Part shown: positions 47,401 through 58,000 of the stretch, in pieces
Position numbering within the stretch: the first letter of the stretch is position 1
How the letters are laid out: each line of letters opens with the position of its first letter
Origin: Theristus sp. LFF4_11
Taxonomy: Eukaryota; Nematoda; Chromadorea; Monhysterida; Xyalidae
Length of the DNA: 64,000 nucleotides
Direction: 5' to 3'
Assembly: GCA_030248135.1 (NCBI GenBank)
Contig: JASANC010004681.1
Coordinates: 1-64,000 of the forward strand
The notes under the pieces: model-generated
What the model saw: the letters and a program-made list of their open reading frames with translations, nothing else
Database searches by the model: none
What the model was told of the DNA's origin: nothing
Position numbers and translations under genes: made by a program

Positions 47401-50400
47401 AGTGCATTTTGAGTGATTTCAAAAATTGAAATTTGGGTCCTTCGGCGGTATAAAAAACCGGAAAAAAACCAAAATTTACGCGGTAAAATATCGGTAATTT
47501 ATTTTGGCCATTTTTTGGCGCTGGTATAAAAAACCGTTTTTTATACCGTTTTTTATACCGAAAAAAAACGTTTTTTATACCGACCCACCCCTAGTGATGC
47601 GTGCTTGCGGTAAAACAGCTATGTGCTCACTAAATACACGTTTCATGAATGCCCATCTGTACATCTGTTTCGTCATCGAGTTTTCATTTGCTTGCAAATG
47701 TTTCGACACTTCTGAGCAGGCCGTCGTGCCCACACTGGAGCCCCCGTCGCTGCCACGTGTGATCTATGCCGGTTTCGACCCGACCGCACCAAGTCTGCAC
47801 GTTGGCAATTTGGTCGTCATGAACGCGTTGTTGCACTTTGCAGCCGCCGGCTTCAAGGTGCGCGCTAACCGAATGATCCAAGATCCGATGCTTCAAGGTA
47901 CCGCGACTCCACCTCCACAGCAATGCCCGCACAGACAGCATGCATCACGTACATCATCAACCAATCAGCTGATTATCCATAATTGTTAAGTTCGACTGTA
48001 ACTTCAGGTGATTTTCCTGATTGGCACCGCCACGGCGAAACTTGGCGACCCGAGCGGCCGCCGGGAGGCGAGACCGAAACTGGACGAGAGCGAAATTCGC
48101 CGTAACGCAGCACGCATCAGAGAGCAGATCACGAGAATAATAGCGAATTTCTCGCGTCACATTTTGACGCGACAACCGTCGAATAATGCTGCGAAGGTGG
48201 ACACGGAAATTGTCGACAACAGTGAATGGTGTGACTGGTTTTGGATGGCGTAATGTATTATTTTTTGATTGTTCAGACAAGTAGCTGCTCCTTGCTGCCG
48301 GTTCGAACAACCTGAAGACACCAAACTTCTGTGGTGGTCATTGTGGGGCGCCAATAACTCGGGAGAGAATTCTGTGTGTGGTAGACAATAGTAAAATCGA
48401 AATGGAGAAAACAGTTGGCGAGCAGTACCTGATTTTGCAGTGGATGGCATTTTCGAAGAGCCGATTTCGATTCCACCTTCCTTGACTTGCACTTTTCGGA
48501 CAATTAAGATTGGTTGGTGCAGGAAAATGAGTGCAAATCAGAAGGCAGATGCTCTGCAGTGATTGTTGCTTCTCGATCGGAGACGTTTTGCAGCAGTCTG
48601 CAATTGTGTCAAGACCCAAAAGTGCTAGATACCGTACCCTGTGCTCCACAAATTTTGTCATCATGATGACGGGGGCTTATTCCAACTACCGCGGAAAGGA
48701 GATAATGGAAAGTTTCATACGCCTGTTCTGCAAAAAACAAACAAACAAATTACAGGTATGACCAAATGAATCTCATTGAATTCCTGGCCGAGAGTGGCCG
48801 CGGCTTTCGGGTGGGTCAAATGCTGAAACGGCAGACGATCAGAGAACGACTGCAGAGCACGGGACTGCCGTTGAACGAGTTTATTTATCAGGTATGATCG
48901 TTTTTATTTTGGTCCCGAGTAGGGGTGGTAAAAAACGGTTTTTTTCAAATCCATGTATATAAAACGGTTTTTTATACCGCGTCCGGTTCTTTATACCCTG
49001 TTTTTTTACCGACCCAGTATCTGAAGAATCCTGTGATTGCGACAATTTCTGGTACTCTGATTTTACGCAAACCGCTGAATAATGAGTAAAAGACCACAAT
49101 TCTAGCCAGAAACTGTATGTGTTTCAATGGAAACGTATTCCAATCTTGATTTTATTTGAATCGGTGGCGCTTAGAGAGAATGCAGCATCAGAAAAATTAT
49201 CAGATGCGAGTTTAAAACAAAAAAAAACTAACGCAAGACAGATTGACATGTGCAACAGCAAGGAATGTGATACATGCAAATCAATTGAACTGACACGATC
49301 GAGAGATATGTAACTGCACAACAATTTCACCGCATTTCTAAACACAAAAGATCACCGAAAGACAAAAAGAATCACGAACCCGCACAGACGAAAGAAGTGA
49401 ACCAAGAACAAAATTGAAAGAGCAAAAAAATCAGATGGAGATTCGGGTCACTATCACCAGTACAACAGCACGAAGACATCACCAACAAAACTTTGAGCAA
49501 TTTCCGAGTTCAAAGACACAAAATTTCAAGAAATTTGACTGAATAAATATCGCGGCGTTTCTCGTTTATTGTTGAAAATTTAACCGAATTCTGAAAAATA
49601 ACCAAATCTTTGCTGTATTAGTTTCTTCACTTTGTCAACAAAAGAACTAGCATAAAAAGCGCAAGCGGCAGATTTAAAGCGGAAAAAGCGTGAAGCTGTT
49701 AAACTACGAAACACAACATTGCCATGTAGACCAAACTTGAACAGATAAACAAAGAACAAAGCTGGAAAATAAAGCGAACGCCGACCAGAGCCAGCCCATT
49801 GGCGGTCGACCGAGATGGGACATGGAAGGAGAGGCACGGGTCTCAGGGTGCTTTATTTATACCAAGAGCGTGAATTGTGTTCTCCAGAACATCAAGTTAT
49901 GAAGTGGCGAAAATGAAAATTGAAATGGATATGCGGAATACAGTGCATTTTGAGTGATTTCAAAAATTGAAATTTGGGTCCTTCGGCGGTATAAAAAACC
50001 GGAAAAAAACCAAAATTTACGCGGTAAAATATCGGTAATTTATTTTGGCCCTTTTTTGGCGCCGGTATAAAAAACCGTTTTTTATACCGTTTTTTATACC
50101 GAAAAAAACCGTTTTTTATACCGACCCACCCCTAGTCCCGAGACTCCGTGCGCGCATAGACAGGTAAACAGTTTCATGCATGACGCGGCAATTTAAAATG
50201 GGCAAAATGGTCTGACTCGAATTCCGTGTCTCCGAAATAGGGCCGGGCCACTGGCTATTTTGAATTGCCACTTGAAGACTGGAACTAGTTTCTTTTCTAC
50301 GTCTGTACGCGCGTTGAGTCGCAGATTTTAAAAATTTATAATAACGTGAAAAAAATGCAAAACAATTGTGTTCGTAGAGAAAGATGTCTGGTCTGACTGT

Positions 50401-53400
50401 AGCCTGTTTTCAATCTGAAGACACAGCACTAGGGTTGTTAAACAAAAATGAAAATTTTTTTTTAAAAAAAAGTGATTAAAAAAAAAACAAAAATGCCGAT
50501 TTTTTTTTTTAAATTCGAAAAATTTTCCTCTAGTATGCTCTGAAAACCTCAATTTTGGCAAAATTTTTCGAAAGTTCAACAAAAATTTTCTTAGATTATA
50601 CCTCGTAAAACCTTTAGCAGTCGATTTTGGGCCGTTTTACCGACTGATTTTAGGCTACGACAACATCTGCGATGAAGTTTTTGAGCGTCCCAAAGCTTGG
50701 CCTACCATTTCCGATGCAGATAAGGTGACGATTCGCCTCGCAGAGCGTCCGATTGTGCTCGCTGCTCCGTTTGCAAGCGCTACGTTGTCTGGTTGCTTGC
50801 TGCTTCGTGTCGTGTCGTCGCAACACCATCAGAAGAATTGATCGAATTTCAAGGCGGTATGTTTGTCTTCACTTTGGCATTAGTTTAGCTGGGGACAATT
50901 AGTGACGTTTTGGAGGTCAAAACACAAGAAGAGGCATGGTGACGGTTTGGAAAAGGGGTAATTGAGGTCACCAAAACAAAATCTGCAAAGTTCCGTCATA
51001 TGGGAGTCATTCGGGAGGCGCTTGCATATCATATGTGGTTCTTCGGACTCCCTGATTGATTTAGCACAACTTTGATTTTTGAAATTTTTTTTTTTAAAAA
51101 AAAAATTTTTTTTTTAAAAAAAACAAAAATGACGATTTTTGTTTTTTTTAACAACCCTACACAGCACACTCTCTGTTGTAAATTACTGGCCGATAGGCTG
51201 ATGTTGCACATTTTCATGACGTGCCCTCACCAACCGCATTTTCGTCAGCTCTGGTTCCTCTGCAGTTTGCGAGAAAATCTTTCGCCTTTTACTAAAGATT
51301 TCCGTGCAGAGGAGCAATTTATGAGTATTCGAAAGAATTTTTGTGGTCTCGCGAAAGCGGGACGAAAAGTGACATGAATTGAATTCATGATGAAAAAATG
51401 AACGTCGGCTGATGTTACACACTTTCACGACCTCCACTTATCAGCGTCTCTCTAATTGCAGTTCTTTCACAAAAGCACGTTTTCCAATTTACTAATCAGT
51501 CGCCTTTGTCTACTTTGGTGTCGACTAAGACAAGGCGTTCTTGTAAAGTGGATAAGCAAGTGAAGGGGCCCGTGCCACAAATGTCACCCGGTCTTCGCGT
51601 GCAGTGCACATACAAAATGCAGCATGATTGTGCGTGCTCGTGCAACAACGCAAAAGTGTCTCTGCTCTTCCGACGAGCATTTTTTATCAATTTGCTCACC
51701 ATGCCAGGCGCTGCAATCGTACGACTGGCTACAGTTGGAGAGGCGCTTCAATTGTCGTCTCCAGGTCGGAGGCACCGACCAGCTGGGCCATTTCGACTCC
51801 GGATATCACTTTTTGAAGCACCGTTTCGGCGACGATTTCCACTCGATGGGCGTTTGCGTGCCGTTGGTGACGGGTAAATTCGGCCAGAAATTGGGCAAAT
51901 CCGGCGGCGGAGGCTCCGGCTCGGAGCACGTTTGGCTCGACCCGGCCCTCAGCAGGCCGTACGAACTGTATCAGTATTTTCGACAGCAGCACGATTCGGA
52001 GGTCACTGCAATGCTGCGCTGGTTCACGTTCCAGCCGTTGGCCGAAATCGACTTGACCATCGGTCGGCGGTGTTTTTTTTTAGATTTTCGTTTTCATCTC
52101 GGTCTTTGATTGGTGCCAGATGGCTGGCAGTGATCGATTTGAGGTGCTCACTGCAAGCCTGGCACAAAAGTTGAACAGAACCAGCAAAATATGGTAGAAC
52201 AGGAGACATTTCACGTAAATCGAATCACGACGTTTATTGCAGAACTGCTTGTTTTCAAGATTTCACTTGCCTTACCTGGATTTGGTGAGCTCGGTTGTGC
52301 ACAGCTGTCAACTGCGGTCCCCTGAAAAGTGATGTTGAAGTTCGGACGCACTGATTGGCCGTACCTTTCTGAAGCGCACAATCAGCATGCAGATGCAATG
52401 TTGTGAATTCAAAAACGGTCTCCATGTGCAGACCTACACCACCGAGAGCCGGAGCTGTGGCGAGCGCAGCAGCTATTGGCCGACGAAGTGACGTTGCTGG
52501 TGCATGGCGAGCAGACACTGCACGGCATTCGACTCGTCTCCGATCTGTTGTTTCCGAATCGACAGAGCCCGCAGGTGCAATGCACAACAGCCGAAACATT
52601 GCGGACACTGTAAACTTACTGTGAGGCAAACGGGGTACGGTATTTACCGTAGTCGGTCTCGACGCGATCCTGATTCTGGTTCAATTGTTGTGGGTGTCGA
52701 GGAGAAAGTGGAGATAAATAAGACAAAGAACCAAATTGTGCTGTAGTAATCTTCCCGGCTTCCAGGGACGTTTGAAGTGAAATCATGTTGAGACTGGTGA
52801 CTGTAGTGAAACCGTACTCTGTGGGCCTACTGTCCTAACGGCTGAGTTTTATAATTTGTGACTAATAAAGAGTCATCCAAATGTTTTATTCTTTTGCAGG
52901 CTCTTTTGGAGCAAATCACGGCAGAAAAAACGAAACTGTTGTTGAGCTGCATGCCCACAGTCCGATTAAGAAGAGCAGACGGTTCTGTCGTGCAGGAGAG
53001 GTGGAAGCGTAGAACTGGAAACTTTCTTGTTTGTTAGCTTGTTATTTAATTAGGTTTTCACACCGAATACTGTGCACGTCGATTTAACAAAACAATCCAT
53101 GAATTGCACGCACAGTAGTAAACAAACAAACAAACACACAGGCACATGCGATAATACACTGTGTGCGGTAGGTCATTGCGCATGTGTTTGCGCGGACGTT
53201 TTGTGTTTGTGTTTGTTCGTAACTGGGCTGGGGTTGGTTGGACAACATATAGATTCTTGATCGCAAGAAAAGTGCACCGTAGACACAACCGATCCGGTTT
53301 TTCAGCAACCCGCAACGGCCAATCAACAATCAGTCAGATTCAAAGGCTGCCAATCAACCGTCGGTTAGGCCAACTTCGATTGCTGACTTAGCGCTGGCGT

Positions 53401-53603
53401 TTGGCGCTTACCAAAACGCCGCTGACGCGAGACAGAAAATTTCAAACGGCGGTTTTTGGTTGAACGAACGCAAAATTACGGATCCGTCCGAGTTGATGTC
53501 AGCGGAGAAATTCGAATTTTGCCGCGAAAATTCAAATTCGAATTTGGGTGTCACGATTGTTCGATGGGGCAGACGGAATTACGCGCTGGTTGAATGGGTG
53601 TAA
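44450..53603 (+). CDS. YARS2: Mitochondrial tyrosyl-tRNA synthetase
   Basis: Eight exons: 44450-44674, 47720-47857, 48008-48228, 48756-48891, 51708-52062, 52432-52574, 52900-53000, 53306-53603. They total 538 aa (human enzyme 477). It charges mitochondrial tRNA-Tyr. The class I signature HVGN is at residues 102-105 within YAGFDPTAPSLHVGNL. The tyrosine-binding strand is TDQLG (264-268) and the KMSKS-type loop is KLGKS (301-305). The last exon carries the S4 RNA-binding domain (ISNGGFWLNERKITDPSELM, VRWGRRNYALVEW). A Gly/Ser-rich insert (GGGGSGS) follows KLGKS, where relatives have a few residues. The first 45 residues are basic and Ser/Thr-rich, fitting a mitochondrial presequence; the start codon is the least certain point. 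Large introns 1 and 4 are swollen by nested hAT elements. Confidence 0.92.
45175..46694. mobile_element. hAT element (type II) nested inside type I, TSD AATGCAGC
   Basis: A 1,520-bp element with termini TAGGGATGGATCCGGCAAAT and ..ACCGGCTCCATCCCTA. AATGCAGC is duplicated at 45167-45174 and 46695-46702; the uninterrupted site is visible in the sister copy near 49180. The ends carry multiple GGATCCGG / CCGGATCC units. It contains a transposase remnant on the minus strand. Confidence 0.9.
45443..45991 (-). pseudogene. hAT transposase C-terminal fragment
   Basis: 182 codons. The C-terminal part carries the hAT dimerisation signature: LDFWRLNSSKYPKLSTIARR then LAPLLTSVASERMFS. The beginning (YIDPRFKN) is a usual mid-transposase motif. 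The catalytic N-terminal two thirds are absent or broken; only short frames lie upstream to about 46396. It is therefore a non-autonomous relic. Confidence 0.85.
47907..48000. mobile_element. MITE family B, half copy next to a splice acceptor
   Basis: Words CTCCACCTCCACAGCAATGC, ACAGCATGCATCACGTACAT, CAACCAATCAGCTGATTATC and AAGTTCGACTGTA are the right half of family B. The terminal CTGTA is followed at once by ACTTCAG, the acceptor of YARS2 exon 3. The element fills about two thirds of the 150-bp intron 2. Confidence 0.7.
48590..48660. repeat. Repeat family C, fragment
   Basis: GTGTCAAGACCCAAAAGTGC then TAGATACCGTACCCTGTG resembles the inverted side of family C. It is in intron 3 of YARS2. 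Short and diverged. Confidence 0.4.
48892..50340 (-). mobile_element. MITE family D, copy 6 (reverse), split by hAT
   Basis: On the plus strand it reads GTATGATCGTTTTTATTTTG then GTCCCGAG. After the hAT insertion it continues as TCCGTGCGCGCATAGACAGG, TTTCATGCATGACGCGGCAA and TTGAATTGCCACTTGAAGA. This is family D in reverse. The first bases are also the donor GTATGATC of YARS2 intron 4, directly after exon 4 (ends 48891). Confidence 0.7.
48920..50134. mobile_element. hAT-type element (type I), copy 2, TSD GTCCCGAG
   Basis: A 1,215-bp element. It has the same termini as 44908-47593 (TAGGGGTGG.. / ..CCACCCCTA) and GTCCCGAG duplicated at 48912-48919 and 50135-50142. The central 290 bp (about 49549-49838) is unlike that of copy 1. 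It reads on the minus strand as an 85-codon frame, perhaps another piece of the parent transposase. Confidence 0.9.
50430..51159. mobile_element. Non-autonomous hAT-type element, TSD CACAGCAC
   Basis: A 730-bp element starting TAGGGTTGTTAAACAAAAAT and ending ATTTTTGTTTTTTTTAACAA then CCCTA. CACAGCAC is duplicated at 50422-50429 and 51160-51167. Subterminal T and A runs form large hairpins. No transposase. It is in YARS2 intron 4. Confidence 0.88.
52625..52830. repeat. Repeat family C, copy 4
   Basis: GGGGTACGGTATTTACCGTA then GTCGGTCTCGACGCGATCC, ending near GTAGTGAAACCGTACTCTGT. It is in YARS2 intron 6. Confidence 0.6.
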
Positions 53604-54510
53604 AGTTGGCTATTTTGAACCTGTCGAGTCACAATCACAAAATCACAAAGCATTGATTAAAGACTAGACTACACTTTTATCGACTCATGGCCACAAACAA
53701 ACACACAGGCAGAAGACGTAAACACACACGCAAACAAGCGATATTATACACAGGCACAAGTGCCAGCGTTTGTTGCCTGGGCTGAGCGGCATTTAGCTAC
53801 TGTTGATTCATTGAAAAGCGTATTTACTGTGATCAAGAAATTTCGCGATTTTTGTTTTATTGCCTTCAGATGATGTGAATCTGCAACATTTCTTGTATTG
53901 CTCACGTTTGTCTGCCACAATAAACCATCATAATCCTATCATGATGGATGTTTTTCTGTTAAGCTCTGTTGATTATGACCTGTCGAGACAAAGATGGCGT
54001 TATTACGAGCAAGCACGCAGCATGTCAGACAGGTTCTAAGTACAGGGTTTATCAGAGTATTCCACGATGGGTTCGTTATCCCACCGAGTGGTTCTGCTAG
54101 ATGCTGAAACCATACTTTAGCTCACAGTTTTTAGTGTTTCAGTTGGTGTTGCATGCAGTGAAATCATATGCTGGTACCATCAAATGCCAAAAATTCTGTG
54201 GTGCCAGAGTACGGTAGCAACCGTATTCGGTCTCGACTCGATCAAGCTTCAGTCTTCGGGTTCCATCAGTCGAGGAGCATTATTAGACAGTGAATGGAGG
54301 TCAGTAATAATCGGAACGAAGTTGTCGTCACAATAACCTCTCAAAGCCACCAGTAACATCGTGTCGAGACCGAACTGCGCTTACGGTGGATATCGTACTA
54401 CAGATACTTCCGGCCGACAGTTTCGGCATTCAACCACAGTTTATTCGTTAACATTTTTGCCGATGCAGAAACAAAATTTTTTCACAATAATTTCACGTTC
54501 AGAGACGCAC
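53604..54510. other. Spacer between YARS2 and SDHAF1
   Basis: Non-coding. It contains a CA-rich repeat (53693-53760) whose words also appear at 225-270 and 53105-53160. A family C repeat at 54190-54430 lies just upstream of SDHAF1. ATTAAA at about 53656 may be the YARS2 poly(A) signal. Confidence 0.45.
54190..54430. repeat. Repeat family C, copy 5
   Basis: GAGTACGGTAGCAACCGTAT then TCGGTCTCGACTCGATC at the left, GTGTCGAGACCGAACTGCG at the right. It is an inverted pair spanning about 240 bp, ending about 80 bp before the SDHAF1 start codon. Confidence 0.6.
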
Positions 54511-54750
54511 ATGCAACGAAGCGCGTTCCAGCGACGACTGCTCCGTTTATACAAGCGCTTTCTGCTCGTGTCGACACAGCCGGAATTTAGGGCGCAGGTT
54601 CGGGCGGAGTTCCGCAAAACAGTCGGATTAATCGAGAAATCGAATTTCGAATTGATCGAGTTGCATTTACGCCGCGGTGAACGAAGACTGAGCACGTTGG
54701 AGCGAGGCAACGTCACTGGCGTCACGGTGATACGGCTTACTAAAAAGTAG
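54511..54750 (+). CDS. SDHAF1: Succinate dehydrogenase assembly factor 1, LYR family
   Basis: A single exon of 79 aa, the usual size for this small mitochondrial matrix protein. It helps insert iron-sulfur clusters into the SDHB subunit of complex II. The LYR-type motif at the N-terminus reads LLRLYKRFLL, so the Arg is Lys. Then come RAEFRKTVGL and LHLRRGERRLSTLERGNVTG, matching the conserved Arg-rich half of SDHAF1 (RAEFR, YxxRRGxxxL). The start at 54511 is chosen because the homologous N-terminus begins there. The open frame extends upstream to 54361 without similarity. It precedes eIF3m by 334 bp on the same strand. Confidence 0.85.
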   Translation: MQRSAFQRRLLRLYKRFLLVSTQPEFRAQVRAEFRKTVGLIEKSNFELIELHLRRGERRLSTLERGNVTGVTVIRLTKK

Positions 54751-55084
54751 ACCGGGCTTGTGTTAGGTAAGCCTCGGTAAAGTGTATTGGGTCGCCTTGC
54801 GGGGATGCGTTTCTGAAGGCTGCGTATGCTCCAGATTCGTTTCCAGACCCTAATATCCTTTTCGATTGTTTTCATTAAACTTCGCCAAAATCAGTTTTAT
54901 TTGTAATTGTTTTGTGTGGTTTTAAATTACCCGCCAAAATCAATTTTTTTTGAATTCCGCGCCCAAATTGCTCTCGCGCTAATTGTTTTCATTGATTTCA
55001 TGGAGACCTAATTTTTCCCAATCGCTTTAGGAAGCTTCGTCAAGCGCCTTTTTATGTTTCAGATTTTTTTGAAAACACGGCGAG

Positions 55085-58000
55085 ATGTCGGATGGTCACG
55101 GCTTACCGGTGTTTAGTTATGTCGAGGATGCACAACAGGTCGAATTAGTTTATGTTAATTTGGTTTCTCTTCTTCACCCGTCTGTTTTGTGTTCTTCAAC
55201 AAAAAGAAACGTACGTGCATTAAATGAACGTTCAGACAAACGAATGTATCAGCCAGCGCTAGCTGTGCCTTTTTTTCTGAATTCATGAATGCACGTTGGC
55301 TGTGTGCACAGCATTGTTGGTTCGGAGGCTGGTAATCCTTGTGCACTTGCAATGTGTCGCAATAAAATCAATCAATCAACGTTTAAGCGGCATTCATGAA
55401 GCAGTATTTAGTGACGCGTAGCTGTGCGTCACTAAACACTGCCTCATGAATGCCCGTCCAGGTCGAAGAGCTACGCGACTACCTGGTCTCTCTCGGTGCG
55501 ACCGAGCTCGCCGACCGCTGCCAACCGAGCGACGACGATTCGATGGCGGAGTGCATCGTGATGCTCGTGCGGCAGTGCGGCATCGTCGGGCGCAGGGTGG
55601 ACAGCGACGCGCACGTCGAGATGCTCCTGAACAGCCTCTGCTCGTTGATTGTGACGCTGCCGGCTGGAAAGGTCGCAGCGGCTGAGAGGCTTTGCAATGC
55701 TGCTTTCTGTAAAGGCCCGTTTATACCTGACGTATGCGCATACGGCACGGCACGTCACGTCACGTCACCTTTAGGTCCAGTGATATTACATACTACCGTT
55801 CTTCCAGCGTATGCATGTACACCACATCACGTCACTTTAGGTCTCGTGTTTATTGTATACTACCGTTCATACCTGACGTATGCAGACGTACGTCGACGTA
55901 CGTCTGCCAGGTATGAACGGGCCTTAACATCCGCGTCTGTGGAAGGGCCGTTATGAAATGTAAGCTGCGCAGGTTTTGTAGCGGTCTGGAAATTTGGTTT
56001 GTGTTACTTCTGGTTCAAGTGAAACATGTAGAATCTGGCGTCAGGGGAATGGAGTACTGCGTGGCGAACTGATGCGCAGTCTGTGAAATGGTTGACAGGC
56101 AGGGAGAAACCGGTTGCTACTAAAATTGAAGGCTGAATTGACGAGTTGCATTCTCTCTCATCTCTTTATATTTTTGCCAATCTGGTTTCGTGGCAGCCCG
56201 TAAATGGAAGTTCAACATTGGGCTGATACAATTATTTCGAAACCATTTTCAGTTTCTGTTGTTTTCTTTCTCAGGCGACCGAAGGCATGGCTGCCTTCTG
56301 CGAGCAGTTGTCCTCACCAGAGTCGTTCGGCGGAATCGGATGGAACTCAAAGGCGGGCGCAGTGATTCGAGTGCTGTCAAATTTGTTCCACGGATTCGAC
56401 AGCGACCATCAGATTGTGAGTTGCTCTCTGGTGGGGATGATCGAGTTCCTGTTTTCTTTGCTGGAATGAAAAGGTTGATTTGATTGTTGGCTGCTCGCAC
56501 TCAGGTGACATGCAGACCAATGCGGTGTGGTACATTGCCCTATCGCCCACATGGCCTAATGTTGCATGACGTGTCAAACTGACAGGGACGCCATTTACTT
56601 GAACGTTTGTCATGTGAATACACCGGAATGTCAGTTTATCGCTTCACATGTGTTTCGCGTGAAGCAATCAGCGCAACGCTGAAAGTCTGATCTGCTGTTG
56701 TGCATGATGACCCGAACGCCAAGTTTGCGAGCTCGTGACGCCCAGTTCGGTCTGACACGTTCGAATGAATAGGCGTTAATAATGCCGTGAAAACTGTGAT
56801 AGCCGGTTCACAAAATGTAGTACAGTGTACACAGTCAAAGTCTAAACTGTATAGACAATCTGCTGATTGGTTGTTGATCACGTGCATGCAAGCAGGTCTG
56901 TGTGCTGACAGTGCTGCAGAGGCGGAGTCTGTCCGTGCACAGAAAGCACGCATGCACGCGTGCACCCACCAATCAGCTGATTCCCTGTAATTTATAAATG
57001 CGACTGTACACAAAGTGTGCTAACACATGCGAACGTAACCTCCGAACGCGCCCGCAGGCATCGCGTTTCACGGTGTACATGGCGTTGCTGCGTATCAGCG
57101 CGCGCGCCCAGCTGGTCGCTCAGTTGCCGACGGATCTGCCGACGGTGCTCGGGTGGTTCGACGAATGGAAGCTGCCCGTAGCGGACAGACGCGACTGTTT
57201 GCGCCTGTTGATGGAGTCACTGACGTCCGGCGGACAGACCGTGCAGCCGGCGGAGGTGTGCGGGGTGGCTGCGAAAGCAGCAGTTGCACTCCCGGGGGTC
57301 CAACAGTTTGATATTGACAATTTCTGGAGAAAGATTTATGCACGTGAACCGGTAGAACGAAGTCATTCGGTGCGGAATTTGGCAGAAATATGAATGCAAT
57401 GAAGCCTCAGTCAGGGTTCACTTAGTCAACCGGAATTTGTTGTGGTCTAATTTTTGGAACACCCTGGATTAGAACTCTTCACTTTTTAGAGACTGCTCAT
57501 TTTTATGAAACAGACCAATGGAATGGACTAGGGTGGCCGTGGTGCAAGCCGCCGGATGTATACGGTCTATTTCGATGTAGATGCTTGATGTATGCTTTCT
57601 ATGCTGCATGGACTACGCCTCCACAGCAATGCCTGCACAGAAAGCATACATGCACGTGATCGTCAACCAATCTGCTGATTGCATATCATATACAAATAGA
57701 TCGTAGATTGGAGAGAATGGTTTGGATTGCGGCGGTCTGTGCGGGGGACTGTTTGCATTGAGCAACGTGGTGTGTTTGTGCCATGTTGGCCACGGTTGTT
57801 GCCGGTTTCTCTGCCAGCCATGCTCACTGAATGCCAATAGCTGACACACTGCTGTGTATTGCAGGTGATGTTGGCTCTGCTGGCGACGTACACGGACAAG
57901 GACGCCACCAGCGCTCTGAGCGATGCGAGCATTTGCGTCCGCACGGCCATTAGCGATCCGTTGGTAAGAAGGACAGTTTTGCTGGGCGTCGGATGAATCA

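Larger units (their letters stand above)
44908..47593. mobile_element. hAT-type element (type I), copy 1, TSD GTGATGCG
   Basis: Termini are TAGGGGTGGTAAAAAACGG and ..CCGACCCACCCCTA, with GTGATGCG duplicated at 44900-44907 and 47594-47601. Without the nested element it is about 1.17 kb. It shares about 250 bp at the left and 300 bp at the right with the copy at 48920-50134, but the centre differs. Copy 1 has an acidic frame on the minus strand (47296-47084; DSSDDDFTDDDGDGC) that may be a transposase N-terminus. Confidence 0.88.
44884..47655. mobile_element. MITE family A, copy 3, split by a nested hAT pair
   Basis: The left part at 44884-44907 (TTCATGAAGCAGTATTAGTG) and the right part at 47594-47655 (CACTAAATACACG, TTTCATGAATGCCC) are the two arms of one family A element. 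The hAT element 44908-47593 separates them. It lies in intron 1 of YARS2. Confidence 0.7.

Noticed and set aside
53072..53391. Several short overlapping frames in the YARS2 last intron
   Set aside because: They come from a CA/TG-rich repeat and have no coding signature; the real exon is 53306-53603 in another frame.
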